A DNA stretch of 64,000 nt from Dehalobacter sp. DCM (lineage in GTDB: Bacteria > Bacillota > Desulfitobacteriia > Desulfitobacteriales > Syntrophobotulaceae): contig NZ_CP092282.1 of assembly GCF_024972775.1 (NCBI RefSeq), positions 110,001-174,000 on the forward strand, given 5' to 3'. Position numbers and translations under genes: made by a program. Of this stretch, positions 25,441-33,739 are shown one piece after another. Position 1 is the first letter of the stretch. Each line of letters begins with the position of its first letter. A model generated the notes under the pieces. It was not told the DNA's origin and searched no databases. It saw only the letters and a program-made list of their open reading frames with translations.

Positions 25441-26751
25441 ATGAATACGTTTAAAAACATTTTGAATGCTGCCGTGAACAACAAGCAAAATGATAATGAT
25501 TTCAGAAGTCTGAAAAGGGAACTCTTTTTTCGGACTGAAAGAGAATTGGAAAATTTCAAGCCTCTAGCAAATGGAAGCACGGCCAAAAATCCAATACAAC
25601 TTATTGATTTCTTTTGCGGAGCGGGAGGAACCTCTCTTGGTTTTGCAGCAATTAATCGAGTTATGCCTGTTTTCCGTTTTTTGGGAGGATGCGATATAAA
25701 CAAGATTTCTGCTCAAACCTACAGTAAGAACTTTGCAACACCGTTGCTGAATGAAGATATTTTAAATGTGGCATACAGCGACGACGCCATAAGTATTTTC
25801 CTTAAAAAAATCGGATTCGATGATTCATTGCCGACAGTGTTGATAGGATGTGCTCCATGTCAAGGCTTTTCTTCTCATAGGAAGAAACATTGGGATGAAG
25901 AAGATGACAACAGAAATAATTTGGTAATAGCTTTTTCTCATTTGGTTGAAAAAATCAGGCCGGATGTTTTTATCATGGAAAATGTACCGGAGTTTTTATC
26001 ACAGAGGTATTGGAAGTATTTCAGTAAAGCTTCCGAGTTGTTTACAGAATGCGGATATACAACAAAGCAGGGTATTCATAACGCAGCTGAATTTGGGGTT
26101 CCGCAAGAGAGATTTCGATCCATCATTATCGGCATGAAAAAAGATTTTTTGTTACCTTCGGGTTATTATGAAGCTGAAGAATACAGAACGGTAAGAGATG
26201 CAATCGGGAATCTTCCTCCAGTGAAGGCTGGCGAAATTTGCCCAAATGATTACCTTCATAAGAGTGCTGCGCATAAAAAGAGCACTATAGATGTTATCCG
26301 GCAAGTGCAGCATGACGGCGGGAACAGACCCATCGGGGTCGGTCCAAAGTGCTTAAATAATGTGAGCGGATTCTCCGACGTATACGGCAGGTTGAGTTGG
26401 GATAAACCGTCCATTACAATTACTCACTATGCGAGAAATCCCGCCAGCGGACGATACTCACATCCTGAACAGGACAGAGGATTAACGGCAAGAGAAGCTG
26501 CATCGCTGCAAAGTTTTCCCTATGGGTTTGAGTTCGAAGGTAAATATGATGATGTGTACAGGCAAATCGGAGAAGCAGTTCCCCCTTTGCTGTCATGTGG
26601 CATTGCGACAAACATTTTGGTTGAGTTGCTCTCCACGGAACCAACTCAATACGAACTGGATAACAGCACGCCATCTCTTACAAAGCCTGTAAGCAGTTCC
26701 TATTCCAGCGTGATTGCGGGAATAAAAGGAACAAGGAGACGAAAAGTATGA
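25441..26751 (+). CDS. DNA cytosine-5 methyltransferase (first of a pair)
   Basis: A 436-aa m5C methyltransferase. Motif I is LIDFFCGAGGTSLGF (about residues 54-68), motif IV GCAPCQGFSSH with the catalytic Cys, motif VI MENVPEF, motif VIII FGVPQERFRSIIIG, and the C-terminal EAASLQSFPYGF. An unusually long N-terminal extension of about 50 residues precedes motif I. Start ATG 25441 lies 12 bases after the Vsr stop. The stop overlaps the start of the second methyltransferase (ATGA). Two adjacent m5C enzymes often serve one asymmetric site, one enzyme per strand. Confidence 0.9.
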   Translation: MNTFKNILNAAVNNKQNDNDFRSLKRELFFRTERELENFKPLANGSTAKNPIQLIDFFCGAGGTSLGFAAINRVMPVFRFLGGCDINKISAQTYSKNFATPLLNEDILNVAYSDDAISIFLKKIGFDDSLPTVLIGCAPCQGFSSHRKKHWDEEDDNRNNLVIAFSHLVEKIRPDVFIMENVPEFLSQRYWKYFSKASELFTECGYTTKQGIHNAAEFGVPQERFRSIIIGMKKDFLLPSGYYEAEEYRTVRDAIGNLPPVKAGEICPNDYLHKSAAHKKSTIDVIRQVQHDGGNRPIGVGPKCLNNVSGFSDVYGRLSWDKPSITITHYARNPASGRYSHPEQDRGLTAREAASLQSFPYGFEFEGKYDDVYRQIGEAVPPLLSCGIATNILVELLSTEPTQYELDNSTPSLTKPVSSSYSSVIAGIKGTRRRKV

Positions 26752-27797
26752 GGTATACCTGCATTGACAGTTTTTCCGGAGCCGGAGGTTTGAGTTTGGG
26801 ACTGAAAAATGCCGGATTTGATACAATACTTAGTTTTGATATTGATGACAAGTGCATCAAAACGATTCGTCAAAATCAGAAATATTTCCGCCATCCCTCA
26901 TTGGTATCCGATATTTCCGATATGCTGAACGGAAAGATGTTGCAATTGTGCAATTTGAAAAAAGGTGAATTGTTTTTGTTGGCCGGCGGTCCACCCTGTC
27001 AGGGCTTCTCGATACAACGGCGCGGAGAAGATACAGATGACAGAAACGATTTGGTGCTGAAGTATGGGCAACTGGTACAGGAAGTGTATCCTTGTTTTTT
27101 TGTGATGGAAAATGTGTCTGGGATCACGGGAAAACGTGGGAAAAAGATATTGACTCATCTTGTTGAGAATATGCGAAACATCGGTTACACAGTACATATG
27201 AAGTTGCTTGATGCACAAGATTACGGTGTTCCGCAAAGAAGAAAAAGAATTATCCTTATTGGAGAAAGAAATGACATGGGTTCAGACTATGAATTTCCGG
27301 AGGCATCGCCTGAAAGAAGAACTGTCCGAGATACGATTGGCTTTTTGCCCGAACCACCGGAAGATGGTAAAGACCACCCGGATATTTTGTTGCATAGACG
27401 AGACAAACTGTCTTCGCTTAATATTCTGCGATTGAAAGCATTAAAGCAGGGAGAAGGTCGCGATTCTCTGCCGCCCGAACTGTTGGCAGAATGTCACAAA
27501 ATAGACAGTTCCGTAATTGGATATAGGAACGTGTACGGGCGCATGGTATGGGATGAGGTCGCTCCAACAATAACAGCTCGATTTGACAGTTTTACAAGAG
27601 GAAAATTCGGACACCCGGAACAACTGAGAAGTATTTCTTTGCGAGAAGGCGCTATGTTGCAAACATTCCCGCAAGATTTTATGTTTGTGGGAACAAAAGT
27701 GGAGGTGGCAAGGCAGATCGGAAACGCCGTACCACCGATATTGGGAGAAAAGATAGGAAGAAGTATCATAGAATATTTTGAAAGCAGAGGATGTTGA
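26748..27797 (+). CDS. DNA cytosine-5 methyltransferase (second of a pair)
   Basis: A 349-aa m5C methyltransferase with compact motifs: CIDSFSGAGGLSLGLKNAGF (I), LAGGPPCQGFSIQRRGED (IV), FFVMENVSGI (VI), YGVPQRRKRIILIGERN (VIII), EGAMLQTFPQDF (IX/X) and QIGNAVPPILG. The target-recognition region between VIII and IX is short. Translation is coupled to the first methyltransferase through ATGA. The nuclease-like gene begins 3 bases after the stop. Confidence 0.92.
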   Translation: MRYTCIDSFSGAGGLSLGLKNAGFDTILSFDIDDKCIKTIRQNQKYFRHPSLVSDISDMLNGKMLQLCNLKKGELFLLAGGPPCQGFSIQRRGEDTDDRNDLVLKYGQLVQEVYPCFFVMENVSGITGKRGKKILTHLVENMRNIGYTVHMKLLDAQDYGVPQRRKRIILIGERNDMGSDYEFPEASPERRTVRDTIGFLPEPPEDGKDHPDILLHRRDKLSSLNILRLKALKQGEGRDSLPPELLAECHKIDSSVIGYRNVYGRMVWDEVAPTITARFDSFTRGKFGHPEQLRSISLREGAMLQTFPQDFMFVGTKVEVARQIGNAVPPILGEKIGRSIIEYFESRGC

Positions 27798-27800
27798 GTA

Positions 27801-29015
27801 ATGTCATATATATCAATTGTAAAAAAATATTTGACTAATTTGCAAAAAGAATATCAAGCGGCAGTCATGGGAGGGCAGCATACCGCTGAACTGTCATACA
27901 GACCTGTTTTGGATACTCTTTTCAGAGAACTTGCAAAAGAATTAAACGGTAGCGACAGCATGACAATTGTCCTTGAACCCAAGAACCAAGCACGTATGGG
28001 AAGACCCGATTGGAGAATCCATGACGGGAGAACTTTGGGTGTATATGGTTATATTGAAGGAAAAGGGCTATCAATTAACAGATTTGACACCAGTCTATAT
28101 CAAGAACAAATTGATAAATATCTTACGTTGGGACACAAACTTATCATCACAGATGGATTGGATTTTGTCTTTTGCATGGATAAATCCGAATCTGCTGTGA
28201 TCATACCGCTTGTCGATAAGGAAGAACTGCGCAGAAAAGATTGGAGCAAGTTGTCTGTAACTCCAAGCTTTGAAATGTATATGCGGCGATTTTTTGCCGA
28301 GCCATCGCCGCAATATTGTGATGAGAGCCAGTTGGTGGAATTGGTTGCAATTAGGACAAGACTGTTGTCAAATGAATTGCTTAAGTACGCATCGTTACCG
28401 ATAGAAGAAGCTTTTGACGATGAGCGAGAAGCCATTGAGGTTATTTCGGATTTAAAAGACTTGGTATACACACATAATGACAGGAATCTGCGAACAGATA
28501 AGGTTTTCACCGATTTTGTCGCGCAGTTAATAATGTTTTGTTTGCTGTACGCCCATAGAGTTATATGTGAAACATCCGATTCTCCGTTGGAAAAAGAAAG
28601 AAAAATAAAGGAATTTTTAACGGAAGACAGTGACAATAACAGTGAGCTGAGGCCATTCAAGCGTTTATTGTCCTTTTTAATGAAAAATGCGGACGAGAAG
28701 TGTTTTATTATTCTCTGGACGGAAGAATGCATAGAATTTTTGTCTTTTGTTCAAATGACGGACCAGCAAATATCAAATCCGGATTATCACAAGCTGTTTG
28801 AATTATTTTTATCTAAGTTTGACGCACAGGCCAGATTTGATTACGGTGCATATTACACCCCCAAAGAACTTGCCGAATTCATTGTGGTTTTAACCGAGCA
28901 AATAGTTAACAAAAGTTTTAATGGAGTCAGTATTTTTGACGAAGGAAATACCATCATAGATATAATCGCACCGAAATTGATACAATTTAATGATGCCCAA
29001 AGTCGCTGTGCTTAG
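27801..29015 (+). CDS. Restriction nuclease-methyltransferase fusion, truncated in the methylase domain
   Basis: A 404-aa protein like the N-terminal part of type IIG-style enzymes. Residues about 70-95 carry a PD-(D/E)xK-like site (ARMGRPDWRIHDGR ... GYIEGKG). A helical linker follows. The frame then enters the start of an N6-adenine methyltransferase (DYGAYYTPKELAEFIV) but ends 45 codons later at NTIIDIIAPKLIQFNDAQSR, just where motif I would be expected. No further methylase sequence follows. The nuclease half may still work with the two m5C enzymes, or the gene may be a remnant cut by recombination. Confidence 0.65.
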   Translation: MSYISIVKKYLTNLQKEYQAAVMGGQHTAELSYRPVLDTLFRELAKELNGSDSMTIVLEPKNQARMGRPDWRIHDGRTLGVYGYIEGKGLSINRFDTSLYQEQIDKYLTLGHKLIITDGLDFVFCMDKSESAVIIPLVDKEELRRKDWSKLSVTPSFEMYMRRFFAEPSPQYCDESQLVELVAIRTRLLSNELLKYASLPIEEAFDDEREAIEVISDLKDLVYTHNDRNLRTDKVFTDFVAQLIMFCLLYAHRVICETSDSPLEKERKIKEFLTEDSDNNSELRPFKRLLSFLMKNADEKCFIILWTEECIEFLSFVQMTDQQISNPDYHKLFELFLSKFDAQARFDYGAYYTPKELAEFIVVLTEQIVNKSFNGVSIFDEGNTIIDIIAPKLIQFNDAQSRCA

Positions 29016-29127
29016 GGGTGTGCAAAGCGATTAAAGGGTGTGCATACAATCAATATAATTATGAGGGTAACTTAAATATAGGTGCAAAATTTTCGAGGTT
29101 TTTCTGCTAAAAGGGGTGAATGAATAT

Positions 29128-31995
29128 ATGAGTTATTTTGCAAAAATGTATAGTAAAATTTGTTATCCACGTTTTAACTCGGGAGCAAAAGGATTGCGAT
29201 CAGCGCAGATTGGTGCTATCCATGCAATTGCCGCCCATAGCACCCTCAACAAAAAAGAAGCGGCCATCATAGTCATGCCAACTGGTTCTGGAAAAACGGC
29301 AGTACTAATGATGGCTCCTTTTGTTTTAGCAAAAAAGAAGGTTCTCGTTGTGACGCCAAGTATTATGGTTCGTGGCCAAATATATGAGGATTACAAAAAT
29401 CTAAGTACTTTGAAATATATTGGAGTTTTGAATAAAGAGGCACCCGCTCCGAATGTATATGAACTTAAAAATAAATACTCTGATGATCAGCATGAAAGTG
29501 TCATACAAGCTGACGTCGTAGTAGGGACTCCCCAAGTTTCACTTTCATTATCAGAAAACCCGGATAACCTTTTATTTGATTATATTGTCGTAGACGAGGC
29601 TCATCATGTACCCGCTGAAACCTGGCAAAACATACTTTTAAATATGAGACACGCGGAGGTATTACTCGTTACTGCAACCCCCTTTCGTTTAGACAAAAAA
29701 GAAATAAAAGGCGACCACATATACTCATATCCTTTATCAATGGCTTATAAGGATGGTATTTTTGGCGAGATAACCTACATACCAATCGAGGAAGCTCCAG
29801 ATAAAGATCGACTCATAGCAATTGAAGCTGAAAGAGTTCTCCTAAATGACCGTTCTCAGAAATTAGACCACTACCTTATGGTTAGGACTGATACGAAGGA
29901 GAAATCAAAAAATCTTGAATTGATTTATCAAACTCACACTTCCCTTAGGCTGAAACGAATAGATAGTTCAACAACCTATAACACCATAAAACAGACAATC
30001 ACAAGTCTCAAAGCTAAGGAAATTGATGGAATAATTTGCGTCAACATGCTTGGAGAAGGGTTTGACTTCCCTAATCTAAAAGTAGCTGCAATCCATGAGG
30101 CACACAAATCACTTGCTTCAACACTACAATTCATTGGCAGGTTTGCACGTACTAATACATCTAATATAGGTAGTGCAAAATTTATTGCTATGAATGATGA
30201 AAGGCTTCTTGTTGAAAATTACCGTCTTTTTTCAAGCGATTCTATTTGGCAAGATATAATTCTTGATATGAGTGAACGGAAGATATATAAAGACGAGGCA
30301 AATAAGAACGCAATAAAGGAATTTATTAGTCAAGATGATTTACCTGAAGCTAAGGTTTCTTTACATAATGTACGTCCCAATTGCCATGCTAAAATTTATG
30401 CAGTTTCCAGCTTTAACTTAGATAATGAATTCCCAGACATCTGTGGCGTTGAAAATCAAATATATCGAGATCCTACAAATAATACAATTGTAGGGTTCGC
30501 TCAAAATAAGACAAATCCAATTTGGCTCGAAGGTAGTCAAGTTAGTGACATTGAAAATTTACTCTTCATTATCCATTACCAAAAAACAACAGCTTTGCTT
30601 TTCATCTATTCACAAATTAAGAGCGAATTTTTTTATGATCAAATTGCACTTGCTTTCTCAGAAGAACCAACTAAAATACCGCGAGATGAAATGAACCGTG
30701 TTTTGGGCAAAATGGAAAACTACGAATTCTATAATACTGGTATGCAAAATCGTTATTCTGAAGATGGAGAGTCTTACCGAATTTACTCTGGCTCGAATAC
30801 TGCAGCTTCAATAGATGAAACAACTGGTAAGATGCGGTCAGCTGGCCATGCATTTTGTAAAGCTATGAAGAATGATACCCCTGTAACTATAGGTTATAGT
30901 AGTGGCTCGAAAATTTGGAGTAGCTCTTACTTAAAACTATCCGAATACGTGGCTTGGTGTGATGAATGTGGTGCAAAAATATCAGACAGTAAAATAGTAG
31001 TGAAAACCAACACAAATTATGATTTGTTACCACTTCCTCGCAAGCTGAAAAAATATCCTCCTCAGGTCTTTTTCTGTTTCTTCTCTGACAAAACGTACTC
31101 TTCACCCCCGATAGTTTATTTGGGCGAGAAAAAAGAAACTGCGCATATTTTGACAGATGTACTTATTAAAGTAATAGCTGTCAATGATGATTCAGTAATG
31201 GTGTCTGCGGAGGTTGGAGGAGTAGAAGAATTATTAACATGTGATATTGAAGGGAAATATAAGTCGGAAAATGTTTTGATTTATGTACAAGATGGGAGGC
31301 AAATTTTGCCTCTTGTTGACTATCTCTCTTCACATCCCCTTCAATTCAAAACTACAAATGATGCCATAATTGTGGGTAACGAGATTTTTGAGGGGGATCC
31401 TAATTCGATAGCATATTCTGATAGGCATATTTACGGTGTCAATTGGATTGATCTCGGCACGAATGTAAGAAAAGAATATGGTGAAAAAACTAGCCGAGGA
31501 ATACCTATCCAGGATACTTTGGAAGCCATCTTAAAAAAGGACGAAACTTATAAATATATTATTTATGACCATGGAACTGGTGAGGTTGCAGATTTTATTA
31601 CGATTACAGAAAGTGAATCATCTATAAATGTCGAGTTTTTTCATGTAAAAGCTATGAAGGGAAAGCAGTATAATAGCGATGTAAATGATATATATGAAGT
31701 TCTTCAACAAGCCATCAAGTCAACAATCTGGTTGAAAACAAAAGCGGTGCTTTTACAAAAAATTGTTGATAGAAGAAAGGGTGGGAACTGCATTTTTCAA
31801 CGTGGATCATTGGATGCTCTTAAAGCTTCCTTACGTAGTGACAACCAATTCAATGCGGTGATTTATGTTGTACAGCCTTCAATTAGTAAAAGTACCAGTA
31901 TGCCTTCCAAATATCAGGAAGTAATTGCTGCTGCCAATTTTTACATAAACCATAGCGGGCGAGTAAAGGAACTAAGAATTTGGGGAAGCGTATAA
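29128..31995 (+). CDS. DEAD/DEAH-box helicase with nuclease-like C-terminus (defence-associated)
   Basis: A 955-aa SF2 helicase. Walker A is VMPTGSGKTAVLMM, Walker B VVDEAHHVP, motif III VTATPFR and motif VI LQFIGRFARTN. Between residues about 640 and 680 there is a CDEC pair in a possible zinc knuckle. The C-terminal region (about 850-900) has GEVADFI, VEFFHVKAM and YEVLQQAIKS, which resembles the PD-(D/E)xK-type tail of restriction-linked helicases, though the usual ExK reads HVK. Start ATG 29128 follows AAAGGGG; GTG 29116 is also possible. It ends in a terminator at 32015. It likely acts in DNA-phage restriction with the preceding operon. Confidence 0.75.
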   Translation: MSYFAKMYSKICYPRFNSGAKGLRSAQIGAIHAIAAHSTLNKKEAAIIVMPTGSGKTAVLMMAPFVLAKKKVLVVTPSIMVRGQIYEDYKNLSTLKYIGVLNKEAPAPNVYELKNKYSDDQHESVIQADVVVGTPQVSLSLSENPDNLLFDYIVVDEAHHVPAETWQNILLNMRHAEVLLVTATPFRLDKKEIKGDHIYSYPLSMAYKDGIFGEITYIPIEEAPDKDRLIAIEAERVLLNDRSQKLDHYLMVRTDTKEKSKNLELIYQTHTSLRLKRIDSSTTYNTIKQTITSLKAKEIDGIICVNMLGEGFDFPNLKVAAIHEAHKSLASTLQFIGRFARTNTSNIGSAKFIAMNDERLLVENYRLFSSDSIWQDIILDMSERKIYKDEANKNAIKEFISQDDLPEAKVSLHNVRPNCHAKIYAVSSFNLDNEFPDICGVENQIYRDPTNNTIVGFAQNKTNPIWLEGSQVSDIENLLFIIHYQKTTALLFIYSQIKSEFFYDQIALAFSEEPTKIPRDEMNRVLGKMENYEFYNTGMQNRYSEDGESYRIYSGSNTAASIDETTGKMRSAGHAFCKAMKNDTPVTIGYSSGSKIWSSSYLKLSEYVAWCDECGAKISDSKIVVKTNTNYDLLPLPRKLKKYPPQVFFCFFSDKTYSSPPIVYLGEKKETAHILTDVLIKVIAVNDDSVMVSAEVGGVEELLTCDIEGKYKSENVLIYVQDGRQILPLVDYLSSHPLQFKTTNDAIIVGNEIFEGDPNSIAYSDRHIYGVNWIDLGTNVRKEYGEKTSRGIPIQDTLEAILKKDETYKYIIYDHGTGEVADFITITESESSINVEFFHVKAMKGKQYNSDVNDIYEVLQQAIKSTIWLKTKAVLLQKIVDRRKGGNCIFQRGSLDALKASLRSDNQFNAVIYVVQPSISKSTSMPSKYQEVIAAANFYINHSGRVKELRIWGSV

Positions 31996-32014
31996 AACAC
32001 GCTATATTCAAATT

Positions 32015-32085
32015 AAATAAGCAAACAACTACAACCGTAGACGGATGAAGATTGAACCGTTAAGGACTTGTTTGCTTATTTTTAT
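32015..32085. terminator. Bidirectional terminator after the helicase
   Basis: AAATAAGCAAACAA (32015-32028) pairs with TTGTTTGCTTATT at 32068-32080 around a 39-nt loop, and T runs follow. It separates the helicase from a convergent XRE gene. Confidence 0.7.
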
Positions 32086-32086
32086 T

Positions 32087-32752
32087 TTATGGGGTTTCCT
32101 TTGTAGGATACTCATTTTTAATGTTCAAATCAAATTTGGGCGGGTTAGGGTATATCTCGTTTATTAACAATAAAATAGCTTCATTCAATTCATATCGTAC
32201 TATTTTCCCTTGGAAATCCAAGTCGCGCATATAATCAATCGCACTATCAAGATTCTCAAATAAGCGATTCTCTCTTTTTGGTTGCGTATAGTTACCATTC
32301 AGATCAGCTAGGCTGTTCGTGAAATTCGCAAATTCCTTGGCAGAGAAAAACTTGCTTAAAGCCTCTCTAGTATCCAGCCATAAAATAGAATCGCTATCAG
32401 GATTAGTCATTTTTCTGATAGCCTGTATCGATTCACCTTTTAAGCCCAAGTAAGCGCTTGCTTTCTCTAAGGAAAAGGACTCATGATCGGTTTCCCCAGT
32501 AAGATAACCAACATCCACTTTCAAAAAATCTGCGATCAGAACCATTGTGTCGTATTTTGGAAATCCAACTTCGCCATTCTTTATCTTGGCTCCTGTGTTC
32601 AACCACCGGCTAACATCTTTTTGACCATATGCAGTTCCATATTTAGCATTCATAGCTTCCGCAAATGATGCCTGGGTGTACTTTCCTGAATCCATACATT
32701 CTTTTAATCGAGTTTTCCAGCACATCGCTTTTTCTTTTAATAAGTCATTCAT
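32087..32752 (-). CDS. XRE-family transcriptional regulator
   Basis: A 221-aa protein with an N-terminal Cro/C1 helix-turn-helix (TQASFAEAMNAKYGTAYGQK followed by VSRWLNTGAKI). A cI-like PKYDTMVLIADFLKVDVGYL follows, then a longer helical C-terminus of unknown role. GGAGGTG upstream favours ATG 32752. It is divergent from the gene at 32884, so the 131 bases between probably hold both promoters and its operators. It is likely the repressor or immunity regulator of a mobile element. Confidence 0.75.
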   Translation of the reverse strand: MNDLLKEKAMCWKTRLKECMDSGKYTQASFAEAMNAKYGTAYGQKDVSRWLNTGAKIKNGEVGFPKYDTMVLIADFLKVDVGYLTGETDHESFSLEKASAYLGLKGESIQAIRKMTNPDSDSILWLDTREALSKFFSAKEFANFTNSLADLNGNYTQPKRENRLFENLDSAIDYMRDLDFQGKIVRYELNEAILLLINEIYPNPPKFDLNIKNEYPTKETP

Positions 32753-32883
32753 GGTATATAACACCTCCGATTACGATTCATTTTATAACTTCTGTAAGTC
32801 TTGTGCAACTTAAATTGGAATGCTATCATTTTAGTATAGAAGATAAGCTCAGAGGTAGAGTAGTAAATCGAGGAGGTGTCGAT

Positions 32884-33324
32884 ATGGATTCCCAATCCAG
32901 ACAAAACCATTATTTAGCCGTTGAAGCAGGTGATTGCAAGAAAAAAAGCTTTATGGATAAAGCTAAAGAACATAAGAAAGAAATTGCTATTGGAGCAGCA
33001 GTCGTACTTTCCGTGGTGGCGGTTGTGCTTATTGTAAAAAACAGAGAAGCTTTGATGGCCGTCATGAAGCCAGCACACATTGAAGATGTCTTGACGAATA
33101 GCTTAGTAACTACTAATAATACCGTTCCTATAATAACAGAGACTATCCCAAAAAATATCCCGGGTAATTCATTAACTGGAATAACCAATGTCAGAGGGCA
33201 TATACGCAACCTTCCTGAAGGTTGGAAACCGTCTGTCAGCAAGTTGGAATTAGCGGAAAAATTGGGATACTGTTTAGATGATCACCAAACATGGGTAGAT
33301 TCTTATACAAAATTAGCAGCCTAA
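32884..33324 (+). CDS. Small single-pass membrane protein of a mobile element
   Basis: A 146-aa protein with one transmembrane segment (EIAIGAAVVLSVVAVVLIV, about residues 37-55) after a Lys-rich N-terminus. The C-terminal motif is VRGHIRNLPEGWKPSVSKLE followed by YCLDDHQTWVDSYTK. Similar C-termini occur in proteins of Firmicutes phages and integrative elements, with no known function. GAGGAGGTG before ATG 32884 sets the start. It is divergent from the XRE gene. Confidence 0.55.
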   Translation: MDSQSRQNHYLAVEAGDCKKKSFMDKAKEHKKEIAIGAAVVLSVVAVVLIVKNREALMAVMKPAHIEDVLTNSLVTTNNTVPIITETIPKNIPGNSLTGITNVRGHIRNLPEGWKPSVSKLELAEKLGYCLDDHQTWVDSYTKLAA

Positions 33325-33383
33325 ATGAAGAGATGGCGTCTACATAATCACTAGCCGCAGATGCGGCTGAAAGGAAAGGTCAA

Positions 33384-33671
33384 ATGAAACGAGAGGAAGT
33401 TTTAGATGCGCTTCGAGCAGGGGAATTTGATGGCATTAGTCATTCATATGAGCCATATAGTGGTTATGGGAAAAATAAGCATCATCTAGAGATGACTGTG
33501 TCTGGAGGTAGCATTGAGGTCACTAAGGTTACTACGGGTAAATTTTTTGATGGTAAGGAAAATGAACGATTTGAAGATAGGAATACTGAAGTTTTAAGTG
33601 ATTCTGAAGCTACAGAGTTTATTGAAAGCCACCCGTATTACTTTTCACAAAGAAGACCTGATTTGTTTTAG
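33384..33671 (+). CDS. Hypothetical protein, 95 aa
   Basis: An acidic soluble protein (MKREEVLDALRAGEFDGISH ... EFIESHPYYFSQRRPDLF). I do not recognise it. It is preceded by GAAAGG and followed by a terminator at 33699; it probably shares the transcript of the membrane protein 59 bases upstream. Confidence 0.5.
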   Translation: MKREEVLDALRAGEFDGISHSYEPYSGYGKNKHHLEMTVSGGSIEVTKVTTGKFFDGKENERFEDRNTEVLSDSEATEFIESHPYYFSQRRPDLF

Positions 33672-33698
33672 TCCGATAAGCGGAATCTTAATAGATCA

Positions 33699-33732
33699 AA
33701 AAACAGCCTGCATAGTGCGGGCTGTTTTGTTG
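33699..33732. terminator. Bidirectional terminator
   Basis: AAAACAGCC pairs with GGGCTGTTTT across a short loop, with A and T runs on the two sides. It lies between the hypothetical gene on + and the recombinase on minus, which converge here. Confidence 0.75.
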
Positions 33733-33739
33733 TGGTTAG

